In this document: positions 48,778 to 57,512 of the stretch, one piece after another
Layout of the letters: every line of letters starts with the position of its first letter
How positions within the stretch are numbered: position 1 is the stretch's first letter
Assembly: GCF_008123425.1 (NCBI RefSeq)
Contig: NZ_VSSS01000041.1
Span: 186,309 to 250,308, forward strand
Reading direction: 5' to 3'
Source of the DNA: Bradyrhizobium rifense
GTDB lineage: Bacteria > Pseudomonadota > Alphaproteobacteria > Rhizobiales > Xanthobacteraceae
DNA length: 64,000 nt
Translations under genes and position numbers: made by a program
The notes under the pieces: generated by a model
The model's database searches: none
What the model was told of the DNA's origin: nothing
The model's input: only the letters and a program-made list of their open reading frames with translations

Positions 48778-50859
48778 ATGTCAGACCCCCGCCAAACTAC
48801 GGACTCCGAGACCAATCCGCTGCTGAAGGCCTGGGTGACGCCGTTTGCGACCCCGCCCTTCGACGAGATCACGCCGGAGCACTTCCTGCCCGCCTTCGAG
48901 CAGGCCTTTGCCGATCACTCCGCCGAGATCGCGGCGATCACCAATGATCCGGCCGCGGCCGACTTCGCCAACACCGTCACGGCGCTGGAGCGCTCCGGCA
49001 AGCTGCTCAACAAGGTCGCCTCCGTCTTCTACGACCTGGTCTCGGCGCATTCCAACCCGGCCATCCTGGAGATCGACAAGGAGGTCTCCTTGCGGATGGC
49101 GCGGCACTGGAATCCGATCATGATGAACGCCGTGCTGTTTGGTCGCATCGCCCAGCTGCACGAGAACCGCGCCAATCTCGGCCTCGACCGGGAGCAGCTC
49201 CGCCTGCTGGAGCGCACCTACACCCGCTTCCACCGCGCCGGCGCCGGCCTCTCCGACGAGGCCAAGACGCGCATGGCCGAGATCAACGAGAAACTGGCCC
49301 AGCTCGCGACCGGCTTCAGCCATCATCTGCTCGGTGACGAGCAGGATTGGTTCATGGAGTTAGGGGAGGCCGACCGCCAGGGCCTGCCGGAGAGCTTTGT
49401 GGCCGCCGCCAAGGCTGCGGCAGAAGATCGCGGCATGGACGGCAAGGCGATCGTGACGCTGTCGCGCTCCTCGACCGAGCCGTTCCTGAAGAGCTCGGCC
49501 CGGCGTGATCTGCGCGAGAAGGTCTACAAGGCTTTTACGGCGCGCGGCGACAACGGCAATGGTAACGACAACAACACGACCATCGGCGAGATCCTGAAGC
49601 TGCGCGAGGAGAGCGCCAAGCTTCTGGGCTACCCGACCTTCGCCGCCTACCGGCTCGAGGACTCCATGGCCAAGACGCCGGATGCGGTGCGCGGCCTGCT
49701 GGAGCGGGTGTGGAAGCCGGCCCGGACCCGGGCGCTCGCCGACCGCGACGAGATGCAGGCGCTGATCACGGAAGAGGGCGGCAATTTCAAGCTCGCGCCC
49801 TGGGATTGGCGCTTCTACGCCGAGAGGCTCCGCCTCCAGCGCGCCAATTTCGACGATGCCGCGATCAAGCCGTATCTGACGCTCGACCACATGATCGCCG
49901 CCGCCTTCGACTGCGCCACCCGCCTGTTCGGCGTCACCTTCGCGGAGCGCAAGGACGTGCCGGTCTGGCATCCCGACGTCCGGGTCTGGGAGGTGAAGGG
50001 CCTCGACGGCAAGCACAAGGCGCTGTTCTACGGCGACTACTATGCCCGCCCCTCCAAGCGTTCCGGCGCCTGGATGACCTCGCTGCGCGACCAGCAGAAG
50101 CTCGACGGCGAGATCGCGCCGCTCGTCATCAATGTCTGCAATTTTGCCAAGGGCACTGGCGGCGAGCCTTCGTTGCTGTCGCCCGACGATGCCCGCACTT
50201 TGTTCCACGAGTTCGGCCACGGCCTGCACGGCATGCTCTCCAACGTGACCTATCCGTCGCTGTCGGGCACCTCGGTGTTCACCGACTTCGTCGAGCTGCC
50301 CTCCCAGCTCTACGAGCACTGGCAGGAGCGGCCCGAGGTGCTGCAGCAATTCGCCCGCCACTACCAGACCGGCGAACCGCTGCCGGATGACCTGCTCAAG
50401 CGCTTCCTCGCCGCGCGAAAATTCAACCAGGGCTTTGCCACCGTCGAGTTCGTCTCCTCGGCGCTGGTCGATCTCGAGTTCCACTCCCAGCCGGCTGCCG
50501 CCGCGCAGGATGTCCGCGCCTTCGAGAAGAAGGAGCTGGAGAAGATCGGCATGCCCGAGGAAATTTCGATGCGGCACCGGCCGACCCAATTCGGCCACAT
50601 CTTCTCCGGCGACCATTATGCCGCGGGCTACTACAGCTACATGTGGTCGGAGGTGATGGACGCCGACGCCTTCGGCGCGTTCGAGGAAGCCGGCAACATC
50701 TTCGATCCGGCGGTGGCCAAGCGCCTGCACGACGACATCTATTCGAGCGGTGGATCGGTCGATCCGGAGGCCGCTTACGAGGCCTTCCGCGGCCGCCCGC
50801 CCGAGCCCGACGCGCTGCTCCGCCGCCGCGGCCTGCTCGACGACGCCAAGGCGGCATGA
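48778..50859 (+). CDS. M3 family oligopeptidase (Dcp/OpdA-like)
   Basis: 693 residues from the ATG at 48778 (MSDPRQTTDSE); a frame start at 48640 is less likely. The zinc motif is LFHEFGHGLHGML (HEFGH about 477-481), with the third ligand Glu expected about 25-28 residues further on, in the FVELPSQLYEHW part. Length and sequence fit peptidyl-dipeptidase Dcp or oligopeptidase A. There is no signal peptide, so it probably degrades small peptides in the cytosol. Its stop overlaps the DUF1007 gene (ATGA). Confidence 0.93.
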   Translation: MSDPRQTTDSETNPLLKAWVTPFATPPFDEITPEHFLPAFEQAFADHSAEIAAITNDPAAADFANTVTALERSGKLLNKVASVFYDLVSAHSNPAILEIDKEVSLRMARHWNPIMMNAVLFGRIAQLHENRANLGLDREQLRLLERTYTRFHRAGAGLSDEAKTRMAEINEKLAQLATGFSHHLLGDEQDWFMELGEADRQGLPESFVAAAKAAAEDRGMDGKAIVTLSRSSTEPFLKSSARRDLREKVYKAFTARGDNGNGNDNNTTIGEILKLREESAKLLGYPTFAAYRLEDSMAKTPDAVRGLLERVWKPARTRALADRDEMQALITEEGGNFKLAPWDWRFYAERLRLQRANFDDAAIKPYLTLDHMIAAAFDCATRLFGVTFAERKDVPVWHPDVRVWEVKGLDGKHKALFYGDYYARPSKRSGAWMTSLRDQQKLDGEIAPLVINVCNFAKGTGGEPSLLSPDDARTLFHEFGHGLHGMLSNVTYPSLSGTSVFTDFVELPSQLYEHWQERPEVLQQFARHYQTGEPLPDDLLKRFLAARKFNQGFATVEFVSSALVDLEFHSQPAAAAQDVRAFEKKELEKIGMPEEISMRHRPTQFGHIFSGDHYAAGYYSYMWSEVMDADAFGAFEEAGNIFDPAVAKRLHDDIYSSGGSVDPEAAYEAFRGRPPEPDALLRRRGLLDDAKAA

Positions 50860-51497
50860 CCGGCATGCGCGCCCTGCTGGGATGGCTGCTCGCCGTCGGC
50901 CTGCTGCTTGCAGCGGGTGCGGCGAGCGCGCATCCGCATGTCTGGATCACGGCGACGAGCGAGCTGCTCTATGCCGAGGATGGCTCGATCACCGGCGTCC
51001 GCCACGCCTGGACCTTTGATGACATGTTCTCGGCCTATGCGGTGCAGGGACTCGAGAGCAAGACCAAGGGCACCTATACGCGCGAGGAGCTGGGGCCGCT
51101 GGCGCAGACCAATGTCGAGTCGCTGAAGGAATATGCCTACTTCACCTTTGCGCGAGCCGACGGCAAGAAGGAGCGCTTCAGCGAGCCGGTCGATTATTAT
51201 CTCGACTACAAGGACACGGTGCTGACCTTGCACTTTACCTTGCCGCTGAAGACTCCGCTCAAGCCGAAGCAACTGATGCTCGAAGTGTTCGACCGCTCCT
51301 TCTTCATCGACTTCCAGATGGCCAAGGACAATCCGGTCAAGCTGATCGGCGCGCCCGCGGGCTGCCAGATTAAGCTCGATCGTCCCAGCGACGGCACCGC
51401 GACGGCGCAGAAGCTCAACGAGCAGACGTTCATGGACGGCCCGAACGCCAATTTCGGTATGATGTTCGCCAACAAGATCACGGTGGATTGCCCTTGA
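50856..51497 (+). CDS. DUF1007 family periplasmic protein
   Basis: 213 residues. The signal peptide is LLGWLLAVGLLLAAGAASA, after which the mature protein begins HPHVWITATSELLY. The His-x-His start could bind a metal. It also has WTFDDMFSAYAVQG and the conserved C-terminal FGMMFANKITVDCP. DUF1007 genes regularly sit next to nickel/cobalt (RcnA/HupE-like) transporter genes, as here. It probably delivers or senses metal in the periplasm. It overlaps both neighbours. Confidence 0.88.
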   Translation: MTGMRALLGWLLAVGLLLAAGAASAHPHVWITATSELLYAEDGSITGVRHAWTFDDMFSAYAVQGLESKTKGTYTREELGPLAQTNVESLKEYAYFTFARADGKKERFSEPVDYYLDYKDTVLTLHFTLPLKTPLKPKQLMLEVFDRSFFIDFQMAKDNPVKLIGAPAGCQIKLDRPSDGTATAQKLNEQTFMDGPNANFGMMFANKITVDCP

Positions 51498-52606
51498 AGC
51501 CGCATCTCTCGCCTCTCGGGCGCGTGCTCTTCGCCTGCGCCGCCGTTCTCCTCGTCGTCGGCGTGGCCGATGCCGCGCTTCACGATGTCTTGGCGCAAAA
51601 TCCATTCGGCGCGCCGAAGCCGGCGCAGGCGGCCGAGCCGGAGGCCAGCGGCCTGATCGGCTGGCTGCTGGCCAAGCAGTCGGAATTCTATCGCCAGATG
51701 TCGTCGACCATCCGCGCCGCGAAGACCGACGGCTCCGCGGTGTGGACGCTGCTCTTCATCTCGTTTGCCTACGGGATCTTCCATGCCGCCGGCCCTGGTC
51801 ATGGCAAGGCGGTGATCGCCTCCTATCTCGTCGCCAACCGCGAGACCGCGCGGCGCGGCATCGCACTGTCGTTTGCCTCGGCGCTGATGCAGTCGGTGGT
51901 GGCGATCCTGATCGTCGGCATCTCGGCCTGGATCCTGAACGCCACCGCCAAGACCATGTGCAAGGCGGAGGGCGCGATCGAGATCGCAAGCTATGGCCTG
52001 ATCGCGCTGTTCGGCCTGCGGCTGGTGTGGGTCAAGGGCCGCACATTCATCCGCGCGCTCCAGGCGACGCAGCCGGTGCCGGCGATCGCCGGCGTGCCGC
52101 ATGACCATCGTGATCACGATCATCACCATCATCATGATGCGCACGATCATCATGATCACCATCACCACGACCACGGTCACGCGCACGCCCATCACGCGCA
52201 CGACCATGTTCATGACGAGCATTGCGGCCACTCCCACGGCCCCACGCCGAGCGAGCTCGCCGGCCCCGGCGGCTGGCGGCGCGGGTTCGCCGCGATCCTT
52301 ACCGTCGGCATCCGCCCCTGCTCGGGCGCGATCCTGGTGCTGGTGTTCGCGCTCGCCCAGGGCCTGTTCTGGGCCGGCATCGCCGCGACCTTTTTGATGG
52401 GGCTGGGTACTGCGATCACGGTCGCTGCCATCGCGGTTATCGCCGTTTCAGCCAAGGACATCGCCGGCCGCCTGAGCGGAGCCCGGGACGGCGGCGGCGC
52501 GCTGTTCATGCGCGGCATCGAGTTCGGTGCGGCCGCCCTCGTGCTGCTGTTCGGCGCGGGCCTGCTGCTCGGTTACATCGCGGCTGAACGGACGACCTGC
52601 TTCTAA
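51488..52606 (+). CDS. Nickel/cobalt (RcnA-like) transporter with His-rich loop
   Basis: 372 residues from TTG at 51488 (TTG at 51494 is equally possible). Six or seven helices. The motif GIFHAAGPGHGKAVIASYL (about 96-114) is the RcnA/NiCoT signature, and VGIRPCSGAILVLVFALAQG (about 272-291) is the second. Between them is a long cytosolic or periplasmic loop (about 200-255) of His/Asp/Ala repeats with one Cys. It probably exports or moves Ni, Co or another divalent metal. It is coupled to the DUF1007 gene. Confidence 0.9.
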   Translation: MPLKPHLSPLGRVLFACAAVLLVVGVADAALHDVLAQNPFGAPKPAQAAEPEASGLIGWLLAKQSEFYRQMSSTIRAAKTDGSAVWTLLFISFAYGIFHAAGPGHGKAVIASYLVANRETARRGIALSFASALMQSVVAILIVGISAWILNATAKTMCKAEGAIEIASYGLIALFGLRLVWVKGRTFIRALQATQPVPAIAGVPHDHRDHDHHHHHDAHDHHDHHHHDHGHAHAHHAHDHVHDEHCGHSHGPTPSELAGPGGWRRGFAAILTVGIRPCSGAILVLVFALAQGLFWAGIAATFLMGLGTAITVAAIAVIAVSAKDIAGRLSGARDGGGALFMRGIEFGAAALVLLFGAGLLLGYIAAERTTCF

Positions 52607-52610
52607 GGAT

Positions 52611-52693
52611 GTAGCCCGGATGAAGCGAAGCGCAATCCGGGGCGTTTCCGCGATAGAGCTGTCCCGGATTGCGCTTCGCTTCATCCGGGCTAC
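52611..52693. repeat. REP-like long inverted repeat
   Basis: Two perfect 31-base arms (52611-52641 and 52663-52693) with a 21-base loop. The arms begin GTAGCCCGGATGAAGCGAAG. The element sits between two converging genes (the transporter and the MAPEG gene), as REP/BIME elements usually do, and could act as a bidirectional terminator. Confidence 0.88.
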
Positions 52694-52705
52694 GGTCTCA
52701 CACGC

Positions 52706-53104
52706 TCACACCGGCAGCAATCGCTTCAACAGTGGCATGAAGAAAATCCCGAGATTGATCGCAAAGCCGATGCTCCAGAGGATGGAGCGCAGTGCCGGGC
52801 GGTTGCCGAGATAGGTCAGCACATAGGCGATCCGCACGATCAGGAACAGCACCGCGAGCTCGTCGATCAGGCGCTGCGGCGAGTCCCGGAATTCGGCGAG
52901 CAGCACGGCGAAGGCGAAGAACGGAAAGGTCTCGATGCCGTTCTGATGTGCGCCGAGCGCGCGCTGCGCGATCGCGTCCTCATAGAACGCGGGGTCGCGC
53001 GGCCGGGCGTTGTCGAAGCCGCGAAACCGGATCCATTTGATCGAGGTGATCGTCAAGAGATAGAGCAGCAGCGCTCCGAGAACGCACCATTCCGCGAGTG
53101 TCAT
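52706..53104 (-). CDS. MAPEG family membrane protein
   Basis: 132 residues from ATG at 53104, which has GGAGGGAAG just upstream. Four membrane helices. The family features are FRGFDNARPRDPAFYEDAIAQRALGAHQN, where the Glu/Arg/Asn residues of MAPEG proteins occur (ERAxxAHxN-type), and a helix FPFFAFAVLLAEF. Bacterial MAPEG proteins resemble glutathione transferases and leukotriene synthase but mostly lack known substrates. It is divergent from hemH. Confidence 0.88.
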   Translation of the reverse strand: MTLAEWCVLGALLLYLLTITSIKWIRFRGFDNARPRDPAFYEDAIAQRALGAHQNGIETFPFFAFAVLLAEFRDSPQRLIDELAVLFLIVRIAYVLTYLGNRPALRSILWSIGFAINLGIFFMPLLKRLLPV

Positions 53105-53186
53105 CTTCCCTCCCCCGCTTGAGGGCGACCCTAGCGAAACCGGGCTCACCTTGACAAGTTCGGAGCAACGCGCGACCCAACGGACC

Positions 53187-54224
53187 ATGACGACCATTGC
53201 CCCCATCGTTTCAGCGAAACCGGCCGCGCCATCGGCCCAGCCGCGCGTCGGCGTGCTGCTGGTCAATCTCGGCACGCCCGACACTGCCGACGCCCCGGGC
53301 GTGCGGGTCTATCTCAAGGAGTTTCTTTCGGACGCCCGCGTCATCGAGGACCAGGGCCTGATCTGGCAGCTGGTGCTCAACGGCATCATCCTGCGCAGCC
53401 GTCCCCGCACCAAGGCGCTCGACTACCAGAAGATCTGGAACACTGAAAAGAACGAGTCGCCGCTGAAGACCATCACGCGCTCGCAGAGCGACAAGCTCGC
53501 CGCCGCGCTGTCGGACCGTGCGCACGTGGTGGTCGACTGGGCCATGCGCTACGGCAATCCCTCGATCAAGTCCGGCATCGATGCGCTGATTGCGAAGGGC
53601 TGCGATCGCATCCTCGCTGTGCCGCTTTATCCGCAATATTCCGCCTCGACCTCGGCGACCGTCTGCGACGAGGTGTTCCGCGTGCTCGCGCGCCTGCGCA
53701 ATCAGCCGACGCTGCGGGTGACGCCGCCCTACTACGAGGACGAGGCCTATATCGAGGCGCTCGCCGTCTCGATCGAGGCGCATCTGGCGACACTGCCGTT
53801 CAAGCCCGAGCTGATTGTCGCCTCCTTCCACGGCATGCCGAAATCCTATGTCGACAAGGGCGATCCCTATCAGAGCCACTGCATCGCCACGACAGAGGCG
53901 CTGCGCCGCCGGCTCGGCATGGACGACACAAAACTGCTGCTGACCTTCCAGTCGCGCTTCGGCAATGACGAGTGGCTGCAGCCCTACACCGACAAGACGA
54001 TGGAGCGTCTTGCGAAAGAAGGCGTGCGCCGCATCGCGGTGGTGACGCCGGGTTTCTCGGCCGACTGTCTGGAGACGCTGGAAGAGATCGCCCAGGAGAA
54101 TGCCGAGATATTCAAGCACAATGGCGGCGAGCAGTTCTCCGCGATCCCCTGCCTCAACGACAGCGCCCCCGGCATGGATGTGATCCGCACCCTGGTGCTG
54201 CGCGAGCTTCAGGGCTGGATCTGA
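53187..54224 (+). CDS. hemH: Ferrochelatase
   Basis: 345 residues from ATG at 53187; an earlier start at 53151 is possible. The family start is VGVLLVNLGTPDT. The catalytic His is in VASFHGMPKSYVDKGDPY (about 213-230), and the conserved Glu is in TPGFSADCLETLEEI near 285. It inserts ferrous iron into protoporphyrin IX, the last step of haem synthesis, at the inner face of the membrane. It is followed closely by a binding-protein gene. Confidence 0.96.
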   Translation: MTTIAPIVSAKPAAPSAQPRVGVLLVNLGTPDTADAPGVRVYLKEFLSDARVIEDQGLIWQLVLNGIILRSRPRTKALDYQKIWNTEKNESPLKTITRSQSDKLAAALSDRAHVVVDWAMRYGNPSIKSGIDALIAKGCDRILAVPLYPQYSASTSATVCDEVFRVLARLRNQPTLRVTPPYYEDEAYIEALAVSIEAHLATLPFKPELIVASFHGMPKSYVDKGDPYQSHCIATTEALRRRLGMDDTKLLLTFQSRFGNDEWLQPYTDKTMERLAKEGVRRIAVVTPGFSADCLETLEEIAQENAEIFKHNGGEQFSAIPCLNDSAPGMDVIRTLVLRELQGWI

Positions 54225-54234
54225 TGGGCGCTCC

Positions 54235-55203
54235 ATGAACCGCCGCGAGCTCCTGGCGCTTCTTGGGACGGTCACGGCGCTGCCGGCCTCGGTGCTGGCG
54301 CAACAGCCGAACGCGCTGCGCCGGCTCGGCGTGCTCGCGGTCACCGCCGGCGATGATGTGATCGGACAGACCCGCCTGGCCGAGGCGCTCGCCGCCCATG
54401 GCTGGAAGGAGCAGGACAATCTCAGGGTCGACTGGCGCAGTGGCGCCGGCGATCGTGCGACCATCGCCCGGCTTGCTGACGAGCTGATCGCGCTCAGGCC
54501 AGACATTCTGCTCGCGATCGGCACGCCCTCGGTGGAGGAGCTGCGCCAGCGCACCACGACAATTCCGATCGTGTTCGCCGTCGTCACTGATCCCGTCAGC
54601 CAGGGCTTTGTCCAAAACCTCGCCCATCCCGGCGGCAACATCACCGGCTTCACCGATTATGACGGCCCGCTCGCCGGCAAATGGCTGGAGATGCTGACGC
54701 AGATCACCCCGAAGGTGTCGCGCGTCCTCGTCGTCTACAATCCGGCAACCGCGCCGTTCGCGCCCCTGATGCTGCGAACGATCGAGGATGCCGCGCGGAC
54801 GCTTCACGTGACGGCGGAGCCCGCGCCGGTGCATGACATCGCCGCAATCGCGGCGCTGGCCGCGCGCAAGGACGCCGGCTTCCTGGTCCTGCCCGATTTC
54901 TTCACCATCGCCAATCGCGCGCCTCTCCTGGCGGCGATTGCGGACGCGCGCCTGCCGGCGGTGTTCTGGAGCCGCAGCTTCGTCGACGAGGGCGGGCTGA
55001 TGTCCTACAGCACCGACAGCGCCGAGCAGCTGCGGCGTGCCGCCAGCTATATCGATCGCATCCTCAGGGGCGCACAGGCGGCTGACCTGCCGGTCCAGAA
55101 CCCCACCAAGTTCGAGCTCGTCATCAATCTGAAGACGGCCAGGGTGATGGGCGTCACGATCCCGGCGAGCCTGCTCGCAACTGCACACGACGTGATCGAA
55201 TAG
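54235..55203 (+). CDS. ABC transporter substrate-binding protein (PF04392 type)
   Basis: 322 residues. The signal peptide is MNRRELLALLGTVTALPASV with a twin-arginine-like start and cleavage near LAQQ. The mature part has RRLGVLAVTAGDD, DILLAIGTPSVEELRQRT, IPIVFAVVTDPVSQGFV and HPGGNITGFTDYDGPLAGKWLE, typical of the TrpX/YtbP-like family. No permease or ATPase lies next to it, so it is an orphan. The ligand is unknown. It follows hemH by 10 bases and may be co-transcribed. Confidence 0.88.
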   Translation: MNRRELLALLGTVTALPASVLAQQPNALRRLGVLAVTAGDDVIGQTRLAEALAAHGWKEQDNLRVDWRSGAGDRATIARLADELIALRPDILLAIGTPSVEELRQRTTTIPIVFAVVTDPVSQGFVQNLAHPGGNITGFTDYDGPLAGKWLEMLTQITPKVSRVLVVYNPATAPFAPLMLRTIEDAARTLHVTAEPAPVHDIAAIAALAARKDAGFLVLPDFFTIANRAPLLAAIADARLPAVFWSRSFVDEGGLMSYSTDSAEQLRRAASYIDRILRGAQAADLPVQNPTKFELVINLKTARVMGVTIPASLLATAHDVIE

Positions 55204-55377
55204 GTTCGCAAATCTTAACGTTTGGCAGTAGGTCTGCGCCTGCGCGCTTTCAAGGCCGGCCCACAAATACATAATCGTGGCCTTTCCCTCTCGTCGCGTC
55301 TTGTGCAGAATCGCGTGGATGCCGACGTAACCCGCGACCGCTGAACCGGTAGGGTCTCGATCCCGACCAATGGCAGC

Positions 55378-55398
55378 GCGGGAAAGGGCTTTTCCCGC
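55378..55398 (+). promoter_or_regulatory. Hairpin in the leader of the SPFH gene
   Basis: 8-bp stem GCGGGAAA / TTTCCCGC with a 5-base loop, 5 bases before the GGAGG ribosome site of the SPFH gene. Either an attenuator-type structure or a terminator of the preceding transcript. Confidence 0.4.
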
Positions 55399-55410
55399 CT
55401 TGGAGGAAAT

Positions 55411-56415
55411 ATGAGCGGTTTCGATATTTTCGCGATTGTTCTGGTGTTGCTCGTCATCGTCACGCTGATTGCTGGCGTGAAGACGGTGCCGCAGGGCTAT
55501 GACTGGACCATCGAGCGGTTCGGCAAATACACCCAGACGCTGAGCCCCGGGCTCAATCTGATCGTGCCCTATTTCGATCGCGTCGGGCGCAAGATCAACA
55601 TGATGGAGCAGGTGATCAACATTCCCGAGCAGGAGGTGATCACCAAGGACAACGCCACCGTGACGGTCGACGGCGTCGCCTTCTTCCAGGTGTTCGACGC
55701 AGCCAAAGCGAGCTACGAGGTCTCCAACCTCGAGCAGGCGATCATCGTGCTGACCATGACCAACATCAGATCGGTGATGGGCTCGATGGACCTCGATCAG
55801 GTGCTCTCGCATCGTGACGAGATCAACGAACGGCTCTTGCGCGTGGTCGATGCCGCGGTCTCGCCGTGGGGGTTGAAGGTCAACCGCATCGAGATCAAGG
55901 ATATCGTGCCGCCCGCCGACCTCGTTGAAGCGATGGGCCGGCAGATGAAGGCCGAGCGTGTCAAGCGCGCCGACATCCTTCAGGCCGAAGGTGCGCGCCA
56001 GTCCGAGATCCTGCGCGCTGAGGGTGCAAAGCAGGGGCAGATCCTGCAAGCGGAAGGCCGCCGCGAGGCCGCTTTCCGCGACGCCGAAGCGCGCGAGCGA
56101 TCGGCGGAAGCCGAGGCCAAGGCCACGCAAATGGTCAGCGAAGCTATCGCCAAGGGTGACGTGGCGGCGTTGAACTACTTTATCGCCGACAAATACATCA
56201 AGGCGTTCGGCCAACTGGCCGAGTCGCCGAACCAGAAGGTCATTATGCTGCCGGTCGAAGCGATGGGCATGCTGGGCTCGCTCGCCGGCATCGGCGAGAT
56301 CGCCAAGGCGACGTTCGGCGAAAGTGCCGTATCTGCCGCTGCCGCCGCCCGTCGTGGCGGCTCGGTGCCATCCTCCGCTTCTACGCCGCCGGCGGTGCCG
56401 CCGCGGCAGGGATAG
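55411..56415 (+). CDS. SPFH/Band 7 membrane protein, QmcA/stomatin-like
   Basis: 334 residues. An N-terminal membrane helix (about 4-24) is followed by the Band 7 domain: VPQGYDWTIERFGKYTQTLS, PGLNLIVPYFDRVGRKINMM, VITKDNATVTVDGVAFFQV. A long charged coiled-coil follows (about 175-240, with repeats QAEGARQSEILRAEGAKQGQ). The C-terminal tail is Ser/Pro-rich. It makes large membrane-associated scaffolds, often with an NfeD partner, which here is encoded 133 bases downstream. Confidence 0.94.
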   Translation: MSGFDIFAIVLVLLVIVTLIAGVKTVPQGYDWTIERFGKYTQTLSPGLNLIVPYFDRVGRKINMMEQVINIPEQEVITKDNATVTVDGVAFFQVFDAAKASYEVSNLEQAIIVLTMTNIRSVMGSMDLDQVLSHRDEINERLLRVVDAAVSPWGLKVNRIEIKDIVPPADLVEAMGRQMKAERVKRADILQAEGARQSEILRAEGAKQGQILQAEGRREAAFRDAEARERSAEAEAKATQMVSEAIAKGDVAALNYFIADKYIKAFGQLAESPNQKVIMLPVEAMGMLGSLAGIGEIAKATFGESAVSAAAAARRGGSVPSSASTPPAVPPRQG

Positions 56416-56430
56416 GATCAGTGCATGGTC

Positions 56431-56537
56431 TTCCGATAAGGCCATGCGCCAATATCAAGCGCATGCCCCGGACCCGGAGGGCCACGTTAGTGCAAAGTGG
56501 AGACCGGTTTTCCGACAAGGGCATGCGCCAATATAAA
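56431..56537 (+). repeat. Pair of short direct repeats between SPFH and NfeD genes
   Basis: Two copies (56431-56458 and 56510-56537) of a 28-base unit with the core GCATGCGCCAATAT. They differ at a few positions and are 79 bases apart. They may be remains of a dispersed repeat. Confidence 0.6.
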
Positions 56538-56548
56538 GAGGTCGTGTC

Positions 56549-56992
56549 ATGACCGACATGTTCGTATCGCTCGGCACCTGGAACTGGCTGATCTTCGGCT
56601 TCGTCCTGATGGCGCTGGAGGTGATCGCGCCAGGTGTGTTCCTGTTCTGGCTTGGGTTGGCCGCATTGCTGGTCGGCCTGATCTCGTTCGCTGTCGTCAT
56701 ATCGTGGCAGATCCAGCTCGTGATGTTCGCGGTGTTCGCAGCCGCCGCCGTCCCGGTGTGGCGCCGGCTCGCCCGGCCGAAGCCGAATGCAAGCGCGAGC
56801 CCCTTCCTCAACAAGCGCAGCGAGGCGCTCTTGGGCCGCGAGTTCACGCTGGAGAAGCCGATCGTCGACGGTAACGGCACCATGCGCATCGGCGACACAG
56901 TGTGGCGCGTGGCGGGCCCGGATACACCGGCGGGAACGCGTGTGAAGGTGGTGCAGGTGGATGGTGCGAACCTGACGGTGGCTGCTGCGTAG
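56549..56992 (+). CDS. NfeD family protein (short form)
   Basis: 147 residues. Two or three membrane helices (about 8-28, 33-48, 50-70) are followed by a small C-terminal OB-fold domain (about 85-147, LLGREFTLEKPIVDGNGTMRIGDTVWRV...GPDTPAGTRVKVVQVDG). Short NfeD proteins of this kind (YbbK partner) accompany QmcA-type SPFH proteins, as here. The serine protease domain of long NfeD is absent. Confidence 0.92.
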   Translation: MTDMFVSLGTWNWLIFGFVLMALEVIAPGVFLFWLGLAALLVGLISFAVVISWQIQLVMFAVFAAAAVPVWRRLARPKPNASASPFLNKRSEALLGREFTLEKPIVDGNGTMRIGDTVWRVAGPDTPAGTRVKVVQVDGANLTVAAA

Positions 56993-56996
56993 TCGC

Positions 56997-57076
56997 CGTC
57001 ATTGCGAGCGCAGCGAAGCAATCCAGAATCTTTCCGCGGGAGCAGTCTGGATTGCTTCGCTGCGCTCGCAATGACG
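56997..57076. repeat. REP-like long inverted repeat
   Basis: Two perfect 31-base arms (56997-57027 and 57046-57076), beginning CGTCATTGCGAGCGCAGCGA. The element lies between the convergent NfeD and HxlR genes, 4 bases after the NfeD stop, so it may serve as a terminator. A shorter relative is at 58080-58118. Confidence 0.88.
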
Positions 57077-57101
57077 AGTTTGTTGGAGCGGCGTGGCCAG
57101 C

Positions 57102-57440
57102 TCAGGCAGCACTCTTGCTGCGCCACCTCGCCGCAAACCGGTGCAGCGGCATGAACGTCTCGCACAGCTCCCGCCCCAGCGGCGTCAGCCCATAGCCGCC
57201 ACCTTCGCCCAGCTCTACGAATCCCGCCTCGCGCAACTCCGTCAGTCGGGCCTGCAGCACCGTCGGCGAAGCCTCGTCGCAGGCCGTGCGCAGTGCGCGG
57301 GAGGTGAGGGTTGCGTCGCGCAACTCCCACAGGATGCGAAGGGTCCAACGCTGGCCGAGCAGGTCGAGCAGCGCCATGATCGGCCGTCCGCTGCGCGAGC
57401 CGCGCACGCTGCGTTTTTTGGAGTCGGCCTGCTTTGCCAT
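57102..57440 (-). CDS. HxlR family transcriptional regulator
   Basis: 112 residues, winged helix. The family pattern is GRPIMALLDLLGQRWTLRIL (about 18-37), then ELREAGFVELGEGGGYGLTPLGREL. No Cys redox residue of the HypR type is obvious at the start. It is divergent from the carboxymuconolactone decarboxylase-like gene, and the shared spacer holds two matching palindromes, so it probably regulates that gene and itself. Confidence 0.9.
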   Translation of the reverse strand: MAKQADSKKRSVRGSRSGRPIMALLDLLGQRWTLRILWELRDATLTSRALRTACDEASPTVLQARLTELREAGFVELGEGGGYGLTPLGRELCETFMPLHRFAARWRSKSAA

Positions 57441-57459
57441 CGAAGCCCTCTTGCGTATC

Positions 57460-57498
57460 GCTACAGAAAGTGTAGCTTATTGCTACGATAAATGTAGC
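57460..57498. promoter_or_regulatory. Two tandem HxlR-type operator palindromes
   Basis: Site 1 GCTACAGAAAGTGTAGC is at 57460-57476 with half-sites GCTAC and GTAGC. Site 2 GCTACGATAAATGTAGC is at 57482-57498 with the same half-sites. Starts are 22 bases apart, about two helical turns, placing both sites on one face of the DNA. They fill the spacer between the HxlR gene and its divergent neighbour. Confidence 0.75.
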
Positions 57499-57512
57499 AA
57501 TGGAGGCGCCCC

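Noticed and set aside
54154..56445. Long minus-strand open frame of 763 codons over hemH, the binding protein and the SPFH gene
   Set aside because: It is a mirror of well-supported plus-strand genes in high-GC DNA. Its translation has no recognisable domain.
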